A stretch of DNA of 64,000 bases from assembly GCF_003625475.1 (NCBI RefSeq), contig NZ_RAIQ01000003.1:434001-498000 (forward strand), read 5' to 3'. A program made the position numbers and the translations under genes. Shown here piece by piece: positions 53,743 through 62,315 of this stretch. This stretch comes from Butyrivibrio sp. X503. GTDB lineage: Bacteria; Bacillota; Clostridia; Lachnospirales; Lachnospiraceae. Every line of letters starts with the position of its first letter. The stretch's first letter is position 1. Under the pieces are notes generated by a model. It did no database searches and was not told the DNA's origin. It saw only the letters and a list, made by a program, of their open reading frames with translations.

Positions 53743-54807
53743 TCAATAAGTTTTTGCAGTTTCCTCACCGTTCATTACACGGATAGCGCCCTGTGCAAGT
53801 GCAAGGAGCTCATCCTCTCCGGGATAAACAGTTACAGGTGCGATCCAGTCAACGCTTGCCTTGATCTTGTCCGTGATAACCTGGCCATAAGCAATTCCGC
53901 CTGTAAGGATGATCTGATCAACTTTACCCTTAAGAACTGTAGCGCATGCGCCGATGTTCTTGCAGATCTGATAGATGAAAGCGTCGCGGATAAGGTTAGC
54001 CTTCTCATCTCCTTCTTCGCACATCTTGTTAACTTCTCTCATGTCGTTGGTTCCAAGGTATGCGTTAAGTCCGCCGCCGCCAACGATCTTCTTTTTCATC
54101 TCATCGTATGTGAACTTGCCTGAGAAGCAAAGGTCAACGAGTGCCTTGGCAGGAATACCGTTAGCTCTCTCAGGTGAGAATGCACCGTCGCCGTTAAGTG
54201 CTGCGAATACGTCTACCATCTTGCCGTTCTTGTGAACGCCTGTTGATGTACCGCCGCCCATGTGAACAACGATGACGCTGATATCTTCATACTTCTTGCC
54301 AATCTCTTTGGCATATCTTCTTGCAACAGCCTTCTGGTTGAGAGGATGGTCGATAGATACACGCTCAACCTCAGGAATACCTGAAATACGAGCTACAGGC
54401 TCCATCTCATCTACAACTACAGGATCTACAATATATGAAGGAACACCGATCTCATCGCCGATCTCTCTTGCAAGGATACCGCCGAGGTTAGATGCGTGCT
54501 GTCCCTGAACACCTACCTTGAGGTCTGCAAGGAGTGCGTCTGTACACTCATATGTACCACCGGGAATGGGACGAAGAAGTCCGCCTCTTCCTACGATTAC
54601 GTTAAAAGACTTAATGTCGATGTTTTCTTTCTTAAGGAAATCAAGAATGATGTTCTTACGGAAATCCTTCTGATCAATAATAGTTGCGTACTGATTGATC
54701 TCCTCTGTGCTGTGTCTTAAGGTCTCTTCCTTGATGAGTGTCTCATCCTCGAAGATACCAACCTTTGTAGATGTAGAACCGGGATTTATAATTAAACTTT
54801 TTATCAT
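53743..54807 (-). CDS. buk: Butyrate kinase
   Basis: Converts butyryl phosphate and ADP to butyrate and ATP, the last step of one butyrate route. 354 residues of the acetokinase fold: [13 protein letters not shown] at the N-terminus (phosphate 1), [17 protein letters not shown] near 200, and GGIAYGQ near 310. It lies 89 bases after ptb; that spacer can fold into stems (CTTCCG/CGGAAG around GGG/CCC), which may stabilise or process the transcript. It makes ATP by substrate-level phosphorylation in an anaerobe. Confidence 0.97.
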   Translation of the reverse strand: MIKSLIINPGSTSTKVGIFEDETLIKEETLRHSTEEINQYATIIDQKDFRKNIILDFLKKENIDIKSFNVIVGRGGLLRPIPGGTYECTDALLADLKVGVQGQHASNLGGILAREIGDEIGVPSYIVDPVVVDEMEPVARISGIPEVERVSIDHPLNQKAVARRYAKEIGKKYEDISVIVVHMGGGTSTGVHKNGKMVDVFAALNGDGAFSPERANGIPAKALVDLCFSGKFTYDEMKKKIVGGGGLNAYLGTNDMREVNKMCEEGDEKANLIRDAFIYQICKNIGACATVLKGKVDQIILTGGIAYGQVITDKIKASVDWIAPVTVYPGEDELLALAQGAIRVMNGEETAKTY

Positions 54808-54896
54808 GGTCTTTTCCTTTCTTTTTCATAATGAACTTCCGCTCTCGGGACAAGCCCTCGCCGGAAGACGTTCGAACTAGATTCGAAAGAACCTCA

Positions 54897-55811
54897 TCAA
54901 GTTCTCTCAGCAGCAACTACTGCAGCAAGTGCGATTGAGTTAACCTTAACCTCAACGCTGTCAGATCTTGATGTGAGGATTACGGGAGCCTTGGTTCCTG
55001 TAAGGATGTTACCGTTCTTAACTTTAGCAAGTCTTACGATTGTCTTGTATGTAAGGTTACCTGCGTGGATATCAGGGAAAAGAAGGATATCGGCGTCGCC
55101 GACGATCTTTCTGTCAAGAGCTCCTGCCTTGTGCTGAGCTGCCTCAGGATCAATAGCAAGATCCATTGAAAGAGGTCCGTCAACGATGCAGTTCTTGATC
55201 TCGCCTGCTTCGTTCATCTTTGTAAGCTCTGCTGCCTCAACAGTAACAGGCATCTTGGGGTTAACAACTTCTACAGCTGCAAGAGGAGCAACCTTAGGGC
55301 AATCAACACCGCAAGCTCTTGCAACATCTACTGTATATTCAATGATGACTTTTTTATCCTCAAGTGTTGGATATGGCATGAAAGCAACGTCTGTAAGGAA
55401 AAGAAGACGATCGATTCCGGGAATCTCAAACACGCATACATGTGAAAGAGGACGACCTGTACGAAGTCCAACCTCCTTATCAAGAACACTCTTAAGGAAA
55501 TCTCTTGACTCAAGTGCACCCTTCATATAAATGTCAGCCTTGCCGTCGTGAACAAGAGAAACTGCTGTACGAGCTGCCTCAATGGTATCCTTAACATCGA
55601 TGATCTCGAAGTCTGCAAGGTTCATTCCAACCTCTGCTGCCTTCTTCTCAATCTCTTCCTTGTCACCTACGAGGATGGAATCAACGATTCCTCTCTCCTT
55701 AGCTACCTTAACAGCCTCAAGAACGTGTGTGTCCTGGGCTACGGCTACAGACATCTTCTTGGTTGAAGCTGTCTTGAGCTTAGCTAAAATGTCATCAAAG
55801 TTCTTACTCAT
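54897..55811 (-). CDS. ptb: Phosphate butyryltransferase
   Basis: Transfers butyryl from CoA to phosphate, giving butyryl phosphate for buk. 304 residues with typical segments VLEAVKVAKERGIVDSILVGD near 27, DIYMKGALESRDFLKSVLDKE near 95, GPLSMDLAID near 215 and DADILLFPDIHAGN near 240. First gene of the ptb-buk pair; GGAGG lies before the ATG. Use of ptb-buk rather than a butyryl-CoA:acetate CoA-transferase is known from some Lachnospiraceae, and fits the taxonomic call. Confidence 0.97.
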   Translation of the reverse strand: MSKNFDDILAKLKTASTKKMSVAVAQDTHVLEAVKVAKERGIVDSILVGDKEEIEKKAAEVGMNLADFEIIDVKDTIEAARTAVSLVHDGKADIYMKGALESRDFLKSVLDKEVGLRTGRPLSHVCVFEIPGIDRLLFLTDVAFMPYPTLEDKKVIIEYTVDVARACGVDCPKVAPLAAVEVVNPKMPVTVEAAELTKMNEAGEIKNCIVDGPLSMDLAIDPEAAQHKAGALDRKIVGDADILLFPDIHAGNLTYKTIVRLAKVKNGNILTGTKAPVILTSRSDSVEVKVNSIALAAVVAAERT

Positions 55812-56037
55812 GATAAAAAACCTCCAAATAATTTATCTTATATGTATTATTCACAAGCCATATGACAAAATTTTAACACTCAAAACCCATAAATGCAATA
55901 ATACATAAGGTATTTTCAGCCGCACTTTCTTTTGGTGATAAGTAATTCTTATTGCGGCTGATAATTATCATGAATTGGCGCATTCCGGGGATAGTGTGAT
56001 AACATTTGAGCGAACTGAATCAGAGAAACTGACTGGA
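55812..56037. other. Divergent ptb / cysK intergenic region
   Basis: The 292-base gap between ptb and cysK (55812-56103) has no gene. CAGCCGCA (55917-55924) and TGCGGCTG (55953-55960) form an 8-bp stem, and TGATAATTATCA (55959-55970) is a perfect 12-bp palindrome. I see no confident promoter in either direction; the palindromes are candidate regulator sites. The cysK-proximal part is the attenuator listed next. Confidence 0.5.
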
Positions 56038-56073
56038 AAACCAGAGGTATTTAACAATATCTCTGGTTTTTTT
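56038..56073 (+). terminator. Terminator in the cysK leader, possible attenuator
   Basis: AAACCAGAG-G-TATT pairs with AATA-T-CTCTGGTTT (14 bp with one G-U, loop TAAC) and is followed by TTTTTTT. It lies 30 bases before the cysK ATG and after no other plus-strand gene, so it most likely controls entry into the cysK cluster. I do not recognise an S-box, T-box or other known sensor upstream of it. Confidence 0.85.
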
Positions 56074-56103
56074 CATTATATACACATTCGAAAGGAGGAA
56101 CGT

Positions 56104-57087
56104 ATGGGCAGGATATACGAATCAATCGCAGAGCTCATAGGAAATACACCACTTCTGCGATTAAACGGTTATGTAAAAAAGAAGCAGCTTCCTGCGGACA
56201 TTTTGGGGAAAATTGAGTATTACAATCCAAACCAGAGCATCAAGGACAGGATTGCATACAACATGATAGAAACGGCAGAAAGGGACGGAAGTTTAAAGCC
56301 CGGAGGAACCATAGTTGAAGCGACAAGCGGCAATACAGGAATAGGTCTCGCTGCTTTTGCAGCTATCAAAGGCTACAAATCCAAGATCTACGTTCAGGAC
56401 AACGTAAGTATCGAGCGTTTCAAAGTAATGAAAGCCTTCGGTACGGAAGTCGCCAACATGAGCGATATTCCTGAGGTAAAAAAAGCACTTGATGAAAACC
56501 ACAACGACTATGTTGCCGGATACGCAGCATTTTACAGCAAGTTATCCGCAGGTGATGACAACATCTTCATAGTTAATCAGGATGCCAATCCCGCAAACCC
56601 TGACATCCACTACAAGACGACAGGTCCTGAGATATGGAACGATACAGAGGGAAAGGTTGATATCGTCGTTGCAGCTGTAGGAACAGGCGGAACCGTCACA
56701 GGTGTAGGTAAATTCTTAAAAGAAAAGAAGCCTTCCGTTCAGGTTATCGCCGTGCAGCCTGGCGTAGGCTCAATTCCCTCTGAGGAAAACCCTCATCCCG
56801 AAGAGATTGCAGGCGTACATCCCTTTGAAGGCATACCAAAAGAGTTTGTGCCTTCCAATCTGGACAAAGCGTACTACGACGAATGCTTCCCCGTTGAAAC
56901 TGCAGAAGCTTACGAGGCAGCAAGGGAGATTGCAAAGACAGACGGCATTCTCATAGGCGCGTCATCAGGAGCAATACTCCACGCCGCAACACAAATCGCT
57001 CAAAGGAAAGAGAACAAAGGAAAGACAATCGTAGCGATTTTCCCCGACACCGGCCTTCGCTACTTATCAACAAACCTATATCAATAA
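56104..57087 (+). CDS. cysK: Cysteine synthase / O-acetylserine sulfhydrylase
   Basis: PLP enzyme that makes cysteine from O-acetylserine and sulfide. 327 residues from the ATG at 56104, which has AAAGGAGGAACGT before it; a longer upstream frame runs through the terminator and is not used. The PLP lysine is K47 in NPNQSIKDR, the substrate loop is TSGNTG (74-79), and the phosphate-cup GTGGTVTG lies near 180. The NQSIKD context (rather than AGSVKD) is unusual but conservative. It is the first gene of a plus-strand cluster with an importer and Cys-rich membrane proteins, which suggests control by sulfur or thiol status. Confidence 0.93.
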   Translation: MGRIYESIAELIGNTPLLRLNGYVKKKQLPADILGKIEYYNPNQSIKDRIAYNMIETAERDGSLKPGGTIVEATSGNTGIGLAAFAAIKGYKSKIYVQDNVSIERFKVMKAFGTEVANMSDIPEVKKALDENHNDYVAGYAAFYSKLSAGDDNIFIVNQDANPANPDIHYKTTGPEIWNDTEGKVDIVVAAVGTGGTVTGVGKFLKEKKPSVQVIAVQPGVGSIPSEENPHPEEIAGVHPFEGIPKEFVPSNLDKAYYDECFPVETAEAYEAAREIAKTDGILIGASSGAILHAATQIAQRKENKGKTIVAIFPDTGLRYLSTNLYQ

Positions 57088-57119
57088 CTCTTGTAAAAAG
57101 AAAAATAGAAGGAGCGCAA

Positions 57120-58154
57120 ATGAGAAAGACATTTATTGCAAAAAGATTAGGCAGCGCAGCTTTGATACTAACACTTGCCATTGCAAGTCTTGCAGGCTGC
57201 GGAAATAAAGCTGCTTCAAGCAGTGATTATAAATACGGAAAGATACAGATTCCCGGAAAAGACGGAGCTCTCTGCGGAGCGCCTACATATGTAGCCTATG
57301 AAAAAGGCTTTTTTGCCGAAGAAGGATTTGATGTAGAGCTTATCTCTACCGACTTCGAAGCCAGAAAGATCGGACTTAACAACGGAACTATCCCAATGGT
57401 AAACGGTGATTTCCAGTTCTTCCCTTCTATCGAAGAAGGTGTTGGAGTTAAGGTCGTTGACGGCTTCCACAACGGATGTATCAAGTTTGTAGTTCGTCCC
57501 GACTCAGATATTTCCAAGGCTGAGGACCTTCGCGGCAAGAAGATCGGAGTTGATGAGATTGGCGGAACTCCCCATCAGGTTGCCAGTGTATGGGTTGAGC
57601 AGGCCGGAATATCCGCTCTTCAGGAGGACGGCGAAATAACTTTCCTTCCTTATTCAGACGGAAACCTTGAGCTTGCAGCTCTTTTAAACGGAGATATAGA
57701 TGTAGCGGCAATGTGGGATCCCCTTGGATCTGTTGCAGAAAAGGAAGGCAAGGTAAAGGTTCTTTTCGACCTTTCAAAAGACCCTGCGTTTGCAGGAAAG
57801 TACTGCTGCTTCCTCTTTGCTTCCAACAAGGTACTTGAAAGCGATCCCGGCAAGGTGGCCGCACTTCTTAGAGCTTATCACAAGGCCCAGGACTGGATCA
57901 GCAAGAATCCCGAAGAAGCTGTTGACCTGATCATTGAAGGAAAGTATTCCCAGATAAGCGACAAGGAGCTTGCAGTTCAGCTTATTAAGTCATACGAGTA
58001 TCCAAGTGCAGAGTCAAGAGCCGCAGGCGAGCACAGCATTCAGGGCGATGTTGAGTACTTCTCAAACGCACTTAACGAGATCGGTTATCTCAAGACGCCT
58101 TCAAGCGAATTCACAGAAAAGAATTACTACAAACTGGACGTAAACCAGGAATAA
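57120..58154 (+). CDS. NMT1/SsuA-like substrate-binding lipoprotein
   Basis: 344 residues with signal and lipobox LAGC (Cys 27). The fold matches NMT1/THI5-SsuA proteins: PTYVAYEKGFFAEEGFDVEL near 55, GDFQFF near 96 and DLRGKKIGVDEIGGTPHQVAS near 137. The mature protein has Cys at 52 (GALCGAP), 120 (HNGC) and 229/230 (KYCC), which is unusual for an exported binding protein. It serves the permease and ATPase encoded next. Relatives bind sulfonates, nitrate, thiamine precursors or related ligands. The cysK neighbour points to a sulfur compound, but the ligand cannot be inferred. Confidence 0.9.
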   Translation: MRKTFIAKRLGSAALILTLAIASLAGCGNKAASSSDYKYGKIQIPGKDGALCGAPTYVAYEKGFFAEEGFDVELISTDFEARKIGLNNGTIPMVNGDFQFFPSIEEGVGVKVVDGFHNGCIKFVVRPDSDISKAEDLRGKKIGVDEIGGTPHQVASVWVEQAGISALQEDGEITFLPYSDGNLELAALLNGDIDVAAMWDPLGSVAEKEGKVKVLFDLSKDPAFAGKYCCFLFASNKVLESDPGKVAALLRAYHKAQDWISKNPEEAVDLIIEGKYSQISDKELAVQLIKSYEYPSAESRAAGEHSIQGDVEYFSNALNEIGYLKTPSSEFTEKNYYKLDVNQE

Positions 58155-58167
58155 AGGTGGTGAACCC

Positions 58168-59172
58168 ATGATACAGGGAAAGAGGGAAATACAAAAATAC
58201 ATACTGACTATACTTTTTACCGGCTTGGGATTTGCAATTGCTATCATTGAAAATCTGCTTTTCCCTCAGATAAGCAACAAAGCAAACTTTGTAAAATACA
58301 GCATCGGCGCTTTTAAGCTGGATGGAAACGATCTGCTGCGCATAGTTCTTGTGGCTCTGATCCTTGGTTATGCGCTGTTTGGGATCATTGACTATAAGGA
58401 TGAGGAAAAAAGAGCCGGTTACATAAACAAAGCAGGCTTCCGCTTTGCTATGGGCGTACTGATCGGCGTTCTTGATCTAACAGGAACCAAGTTAAAAGTT
58501 CTGCCACAGCCGTTTTTTCCGGGGCCCGCAGAGATCTTAAATCCTTTTCTGGAAGAAGGTGACTTCATTTTGACCAACACTCTGTACTCCTTAAGGCTCT
58601 ATTTCTTTGGCTTCTTATTCGGCGTACTTTTGGGTGTTGGCACAGGAATCCTGATCGGATGGTTTGACAGAGTTTACTACTGGGTTTATCCCGTTCTTAA
58701 GATCACGGGAGTTATACCCGCAGTAGCGTGGATGCCTTTTGCACTTACTCTTTTCCCAACTCCGTTCATATCAGCGGTGTTCCTTATAGTAATATGCGCA
58801 TGGTTTCCCATCGCATCTCTTACGGCGGCAGGTATCAAGAGCACTCCCAAGGCTCAGTACGAAGCAGCCAAGATACTTGGCGGAAATGCTTTTTACCAAC
58901 TTTTCCACGTTGCGATACCCCACGCGATGCCCCAGATCTTCACGGGAATATCAACAGCCAACGCCTTTGCTTTTACAACTCTTGTAATGGCGGAGATGCT
59001 TGGCCAGCCCGGAGGTCTTGGATACTACATCAACCTATCTAAGGTATGGAGCGCGTACTTCAAGGTGTTTGCAGCCATTTTGATAATGGCAATACTATTC
59101 AGTGCCATCCTCAAACTCATTAACAGGCTGCAGGATTATGTACTGCGCTGGCAAAGGGGGATCGTAAAATGA
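58168..59172 (+). CDS. SsuC/TauC-like ABC permease
   Basis: 334 residues. Two or three extra N-terminal helices (to about residue 115) precede the usual binding-protein-dependent transport domain. The EAA-like loop is TAAGIKSTPKAQYEAAKILGGNAFYQLFHVAIPHAMPQI near 220-260. About eight to nine membrane helices in all, longer than the 250-270 residues usual for SsuC. The gene starts 13 bases after the binding protein gene with AAAGGTGGTGAACCC, and overlaps the ATPase gene by four bases. Confidence 0.92.
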   Translation: MIQGKREIQKYILTILFTGLGFAIAIIENLLFPQISNKANFVKYSIGAFKLDGNDLLRIVLVALILGYALFGIIDYKDEEKRAGYINKAGFRFAMGVLIGVLDLTGTKLKVLPQPFFPGPAEILNPFLEEGDFILTNTLYSLRLYFFGFLFGVLLGVGTGILIGWFDRVYYWVYPVLKITGVIPAVAWMPFALTLFPTPFISAVFLIVICAWFPIASLTAAGIKSTPKAQYEAAKILGGNAFYQLFHVAIPHAMPQIFTGISTANAFAFTTLVMAEMLGQPGGLGYYINLSKVWSAYFKVFAAILIMAILFSAILKLINRLQDYVLRWQRGIVK

Positions 59173-59954
59173 GCGAAAAAATCTTAACTATAGAGAACGT
59201 AAACAGATTCTATGACGACGGAGAACATCAGGTAGAAGCATTAAAAGACATAAATCTTGAGCTTAAGCGCGGTGAATTTGTCTCCATAATCGGAGCCTCC
59301 GGCTGCGGCAAAACAACGCTTCTACGCCTTATTGCAGGTCTTGATGAAGCAGGAAACGGCTCAATAGTATTTAAAGGAGAGCAGGTAAAAGAGCCCAATT
59401 ACAAGCGAGGCTATATTTTCCAGCAGCACAACCTGTTTCCATGGCTCACCGTAGAAAACAACGTAGCTTCAGGTCTTAAGGCCCGCCACGTTTATCGCAA
59501 AAATAAAGACAAAGATCGTATTCAGAAATATATAGATCTTGTGGGTGTTACGGGCTTTGAAAAGTCCTATCCTCACCAGCTTAGCGGCGGTATGTCGCAG
59601 CGTGTTGCAATTGCAAGAGCTCTCATCAACGAGCCTGAACTTCTGGTTCTTGATGAGCCCATGGGAGCCTTGGATTCTTTTACCAGAGCGGACATACAGG
59701 ATAAGCTTCTTGAGATCAGGAAGGAAAAGAATCTTACCATGTTGCTTGTGACTCACGATGTTGATGAGGCAATATACATGTCGGACCGCATCGTGATCAT
59801 GACACCGCGCCCCGGCAAGATCAGTGAGATCATTGATGTGGATATCCCTCATCCGAGAAACCGAGGAGGCGCTGAGTTCCTGGCTCTTCGCCGCTCGCTT
59901 CTTGACAGGTTTGATCTTGCTAATGCTCATCCAGAGCCTGAGTACATGATCTGA
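59169..59954 (+). CDS. SsuB/TauB-like ABC ATPase
   Basis: 261 residues. Walker A is GASGCGKTTLLR (42-53), Q-loop in FQQHNLFPWLTV, signature LSGGMSQRVAIARAL near 139, Walker B LLVLDEPMGALD near 160, and an H-loop in VTHDVDEAIYMSDR. The FPWLTV segment after the Q-loop is typical of the nitrate/sulfonate/taurine importer branch. It completes the importer with the two preceding genes. The start overlaps the permease stop (ATGA). Confidence 0.95.
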   Translation: MSEKILTIENVNRFYDDGEHQVEALKDINLELKRGEFVSIIGASGCGKTTLLRLIAGLDEAGNGSIVFKGEQVKEPNYKRGYIFQQHNLFPWLTVENNVASGLKARHVYRKNKDKDRIQKYIDLVGVTGFEKSYPHQLSGGMSQRVAIARALINEPELLVLDEPMGALDSFTRADIQDKLLEIRKEKNLTMLLVTHDVDEAIYMSDRIVIMTPRPGKISEIIDVDIPHPRNRGGAEFLALRRSLLDRFDLANAHPEPEYMI

Positions 59955-60017
59955 TCTTGCAAATGCCGCTTTTTTTGGGGGGCTTATAAAATATCAAATT
60001 CATTTAGGAGAAACACT

Positions 60018-60410
60018 ATGAAAAACAAAATATCTATCTCAATCATTTTTGTAATACTTGGAATCCTTATTATTCTGGCACCTACCGTCATTTTCCCGGT
60101 TTGTCCCGCGGATATGAAGATGCGCTGCCAGTACACCAAACAGGCTGAGATCGGAATCGGTATACTCATCGCGGTTTTGGGTGCTGCATCTTTCTTTTTT
60201 ACCGAAAAAGTAAGAGCCGGAATCAGCATAGCAGTGGCGGGTATAGGCGCCCTTACTATCGCAATTCCCACAACTCTCATCGGAGTATGCGGAAGCGATA
60301 TGATGGCTTGCAACAACGCAACCCGCCCTCTTTTGGTGGTTCTTGGAGTTCTCACAATACTTGTTTCTGTTGTTAACTCCGTTTATTTACTTAAGATCAA
60401 GGAAGTATAA
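60018..60410 (+). CDS. DUF4418-like four-helix membrane protein with twin Cys/Met loops
   Basis: 130 residues with four membrane helices (about 5-27, 43-62, 68-90 and 105-127). Each helix pair is joined by a loop with two cysteines and methionines: C29-PADMKMR-C37 and C91-GSDMMA-C98. The two halves align (TVIFPVCPADMKMRC and TTLIGVCGSDMMAC), so the protein looks like an internal duplication. The loops are likely on the outside. The family matches what I recall as DUF4418, of unknown function. It starts 63 bases after the ATPase gene with AGGAGAAACACT, and ends five bases before the MacB-like permease gene, so it should act with one of the two ABC systems. Confidence 0.85.
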   Translation: MKNKISISIIFVILGILIILAPTVIFPVCPADMKMRCQYTKQAEIGIGILIAVLGAASFFFTEKVRAGISIAVAGIGALTIAIPTTLIGVCGSDMMACNNATRPLLVVLGVLTILVSVVNSVYLLKIKEV

Positions 60411-60415
60411 CATTT

Positions 60416-61612
60416 ATGCAGGATTCTTTTCTCATAAAAAGTGTGCTTAAGAAAAAGCGCAAGAACATCCCCTTAGTTGCACTTATCACAATTCTTTCTT
60501 TTGTGCTCATAGGTGGATCGCTCTTCATACTTGTTCTGGGAAACGGTCTTAAGGGCTTGCAAAAGCGCCTTGGCGCCGATATCATGATCATCCCTGCAGA
60601 ATGCGAAAATACAGCCGAGAGTCTTCTTATGGAGGGCTCTCGGGAATATTTTTACTTTGACAGGGATGTCTCAGAAAGCATAAGAAACGTGCCCGGAATC
60701 GATAAGATAACCGAGCAGTTCTATCTTGCAAGTTTATCCGCGGATTGCTGCACCAGTAAGGTCGGAATAGTCGGATTTGACCCGGATACGGATTTCATCA
60801 TTGAACCTTGGGTTTCGGAGAAGGCAAAGGGTAAGATGGGAAAAGACAAAGCAATCGTAGGAAGTCAGATTAAGGTAGAAAAAGACAACACCATCAGAAT
60901 CTTCGGTCGCTCATATTCTGTCATTTATCGGCTTGCGGAAACCGGTACAAGTCTTGATACTTCCGCATATTTTACAATGGACAGCGTTCCTCAGCTCATA
61001 GCTGATGCTGAGAGTAAGGGCATAAAATTCCTTGATTCACAGAAAAGAGATAACATGATTTCCTCTGTCTTTATAAAGCTTAAAGACGGCGCCGTTGACA
61101 GCGACGTTGCAAGAGATATCATACGTTCTCAGGAAACTGACGTTGATATCCTGTATCCTGAAGCCATTCTAAGCTCTTTTGCCAGGAATGCAGGACATAT
61201 CGCATCCGTAGCCTACGCTGTACTGTTTGTGGTATGGCTTGTGGCTGAGCTGATACTGCTTATAGCCTTCTATATTTCAGCCTGCGGGCGCAAAAAAGAG
61301 TTCGCGCTTCTGCGGGTAATGGGATTATCCAGAGACCACCTCGTATCAAATATTGTTAAAGAGGCCCTGCTCATATCCGTAGCCGGCTTTATTGTGGGAG
61401 GCTTCTTGTCAGCAATAACCGTATTTCCCTTTGGGAGATATCTTGCTTACAAGCTTAGTTTTGCCTACGTAACGCCGACTGTACCGGAAACATTTTTTAT
61501 TTTTTTATTCGCTCTTCTGGTGTCGATAGTTTCAGGAATGATCGCATCGGCTATACCCATATTTAAAATTTTCAGACTCGATGAATACTCTGCCCTACGG
61601 GAAGAGGAGTGA
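60416..61612 (+). CDS. MacB/FtsX-type ABC permease
   Basis: 398 residues. One membrane helix near 18-42, a large extracytoplasmic domain (about 45-255), then three helices (about 258-285, 312-340 and 358-385): the FtsX/MacB topology. The outer domain has C63 and a vicinal pair C111-C112 (SADCCTSKVGIVGFDP). Such pumps work by mechanotransmission on extracytoplasmic substrates rather than by classic import. It is coupled to the ATPase encoded next; the DUF4418-like gene immediately before may encode a partner. Confidence 0.9.
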   Translation: MQDSFLIKSVLKKKRKNIPLVALITILSFVLIGGSLFILVLGNGLKGLQKRLGADIMIIPAECENTAESLLMEGSREYFYFDRDVSESIRNVPGIDKITEQFYLASLSADCCTSKVGIVGFDPDTDFIIEPWVSEKAKGKMGKDKAIVGSQIKVEKDNTIRIFGRSYSVIYRLAETGTSLDTSAYFTMDSVPQLIADAESKGIKFLDSQKRDNMISSVFIKLKDGAVDSDVARDIIRSQETDVDILYPEAILSSFARNAGHIASVAYAVLFVVWLVAELILLIAFYISACGRKKEFALLRVMGLSRDHLVSNIVKEALLISVAGFIVGGFLSAITVFPFGRYLAYKLSFAYVTPTVPETFFIFLFALLVSIVSGMIASAIPIFKIFRLDEYSALREEE

Positions 61613-61643
61613 GAAAGATTCATATTTTTGCAGGAGAAATACT

Positions 61644-62315
61644 ATGTTTGCGGAACTTAAACATATCTCCAAGCGTTACAAGCGAGGAAATCGCAGCTTT
61701 GAGGTATTTGATGATTATAATCTCTCGGTAAATGAAAAAGAGCTACTCGTCTTGTCAGGCCGCTCCGGAAGCGGGAAGAGCACTCTTCTTGCACTCCTTG
61801 GCGGATATCTAAAGCCTGATGAGGGCAGCATATATTTTGACGGCGCTGATCTTTCCTCGTTGAAAGACAGTGACCTGTCAAAGCTACACTCTGAGCGCAT
61901 CGGATATCTTCCTCAGAGTAACGTTATGGTATCGGAATTTACTATTCTGGAAAATGTCATGCTGAAAAGCCTGTTGTCTGAGACTGCAGATTCTGCGGAA
62001 AGCGCGCCGCTTACTATAGTTAAGGAAAAGGCTCTTTCTCTTCTTGAGCTCTTTGGCATAGAATCCCTTTCGGACAGATATCCTCACGAACTTTCAGGAG
62101 GCGAACTTAGAAGAGCCTCTCTTGCAAGACTTTTTGTAAGTGATCCAGATCTGTATCTTATAGATGAGCCGTCCGGAGGTCTTGATAAAGAAGCCACAGA
62201 AATAGTCATGAATTATCTTGCAGACAGGGTTTCCGAAGGAAAAACTGTTGTCGTTGCAACTCATGATGATATAGTAAAAAAGTACGCTGACAAAATCGTG
62301 GAGATTCAAAAATGA
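61644..62315 (+). CDS. MacB/LolD-type ABC ATPase
   Basis: 223 residues from the ATG at 61644, which is preceded by AGGAGAAATACT; a longer frame upstream overlaps the permease gene and is less likely. Walker A GRSGSGKSTLLALLGG (near 40), Q-loop in YLPQSNVM, signature LSGGELRRASLAR near 150, Walker B LYLIDEPSGGLD near 172 and H-loop in VATHDD. This is the short LolD/MacB-type ATPase that pairs with FtsX-like permeases. It overlaps the next gene by four bases. Confidence 0.94.
   Translation: MFAELKHISKRYKRGNRSFEVFDDYNLSVNEKELLVLSGRSGSGKSTLLALLGGYLKPDEGSIYFDGADLSSLKDSDLSKLHSERIGYLPQSNVMVSEFTILENVMLKSLLSETADSAESAPLTIVKEKALSLLELFGIESLSDRYPHELSGGELRRASLARLFVSDPDLYLIDEPSGGLDKEATEIVMNYLADRVSEGKTVVVATHDDIVKKYADKIVEIQK

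Noticed and set aside
55917..56073. S-box or T-box upstream of cysK
   Set aside because: Conserved cores of both (the GGGACTGGC-type and GGGTGG-type elements) are not found.
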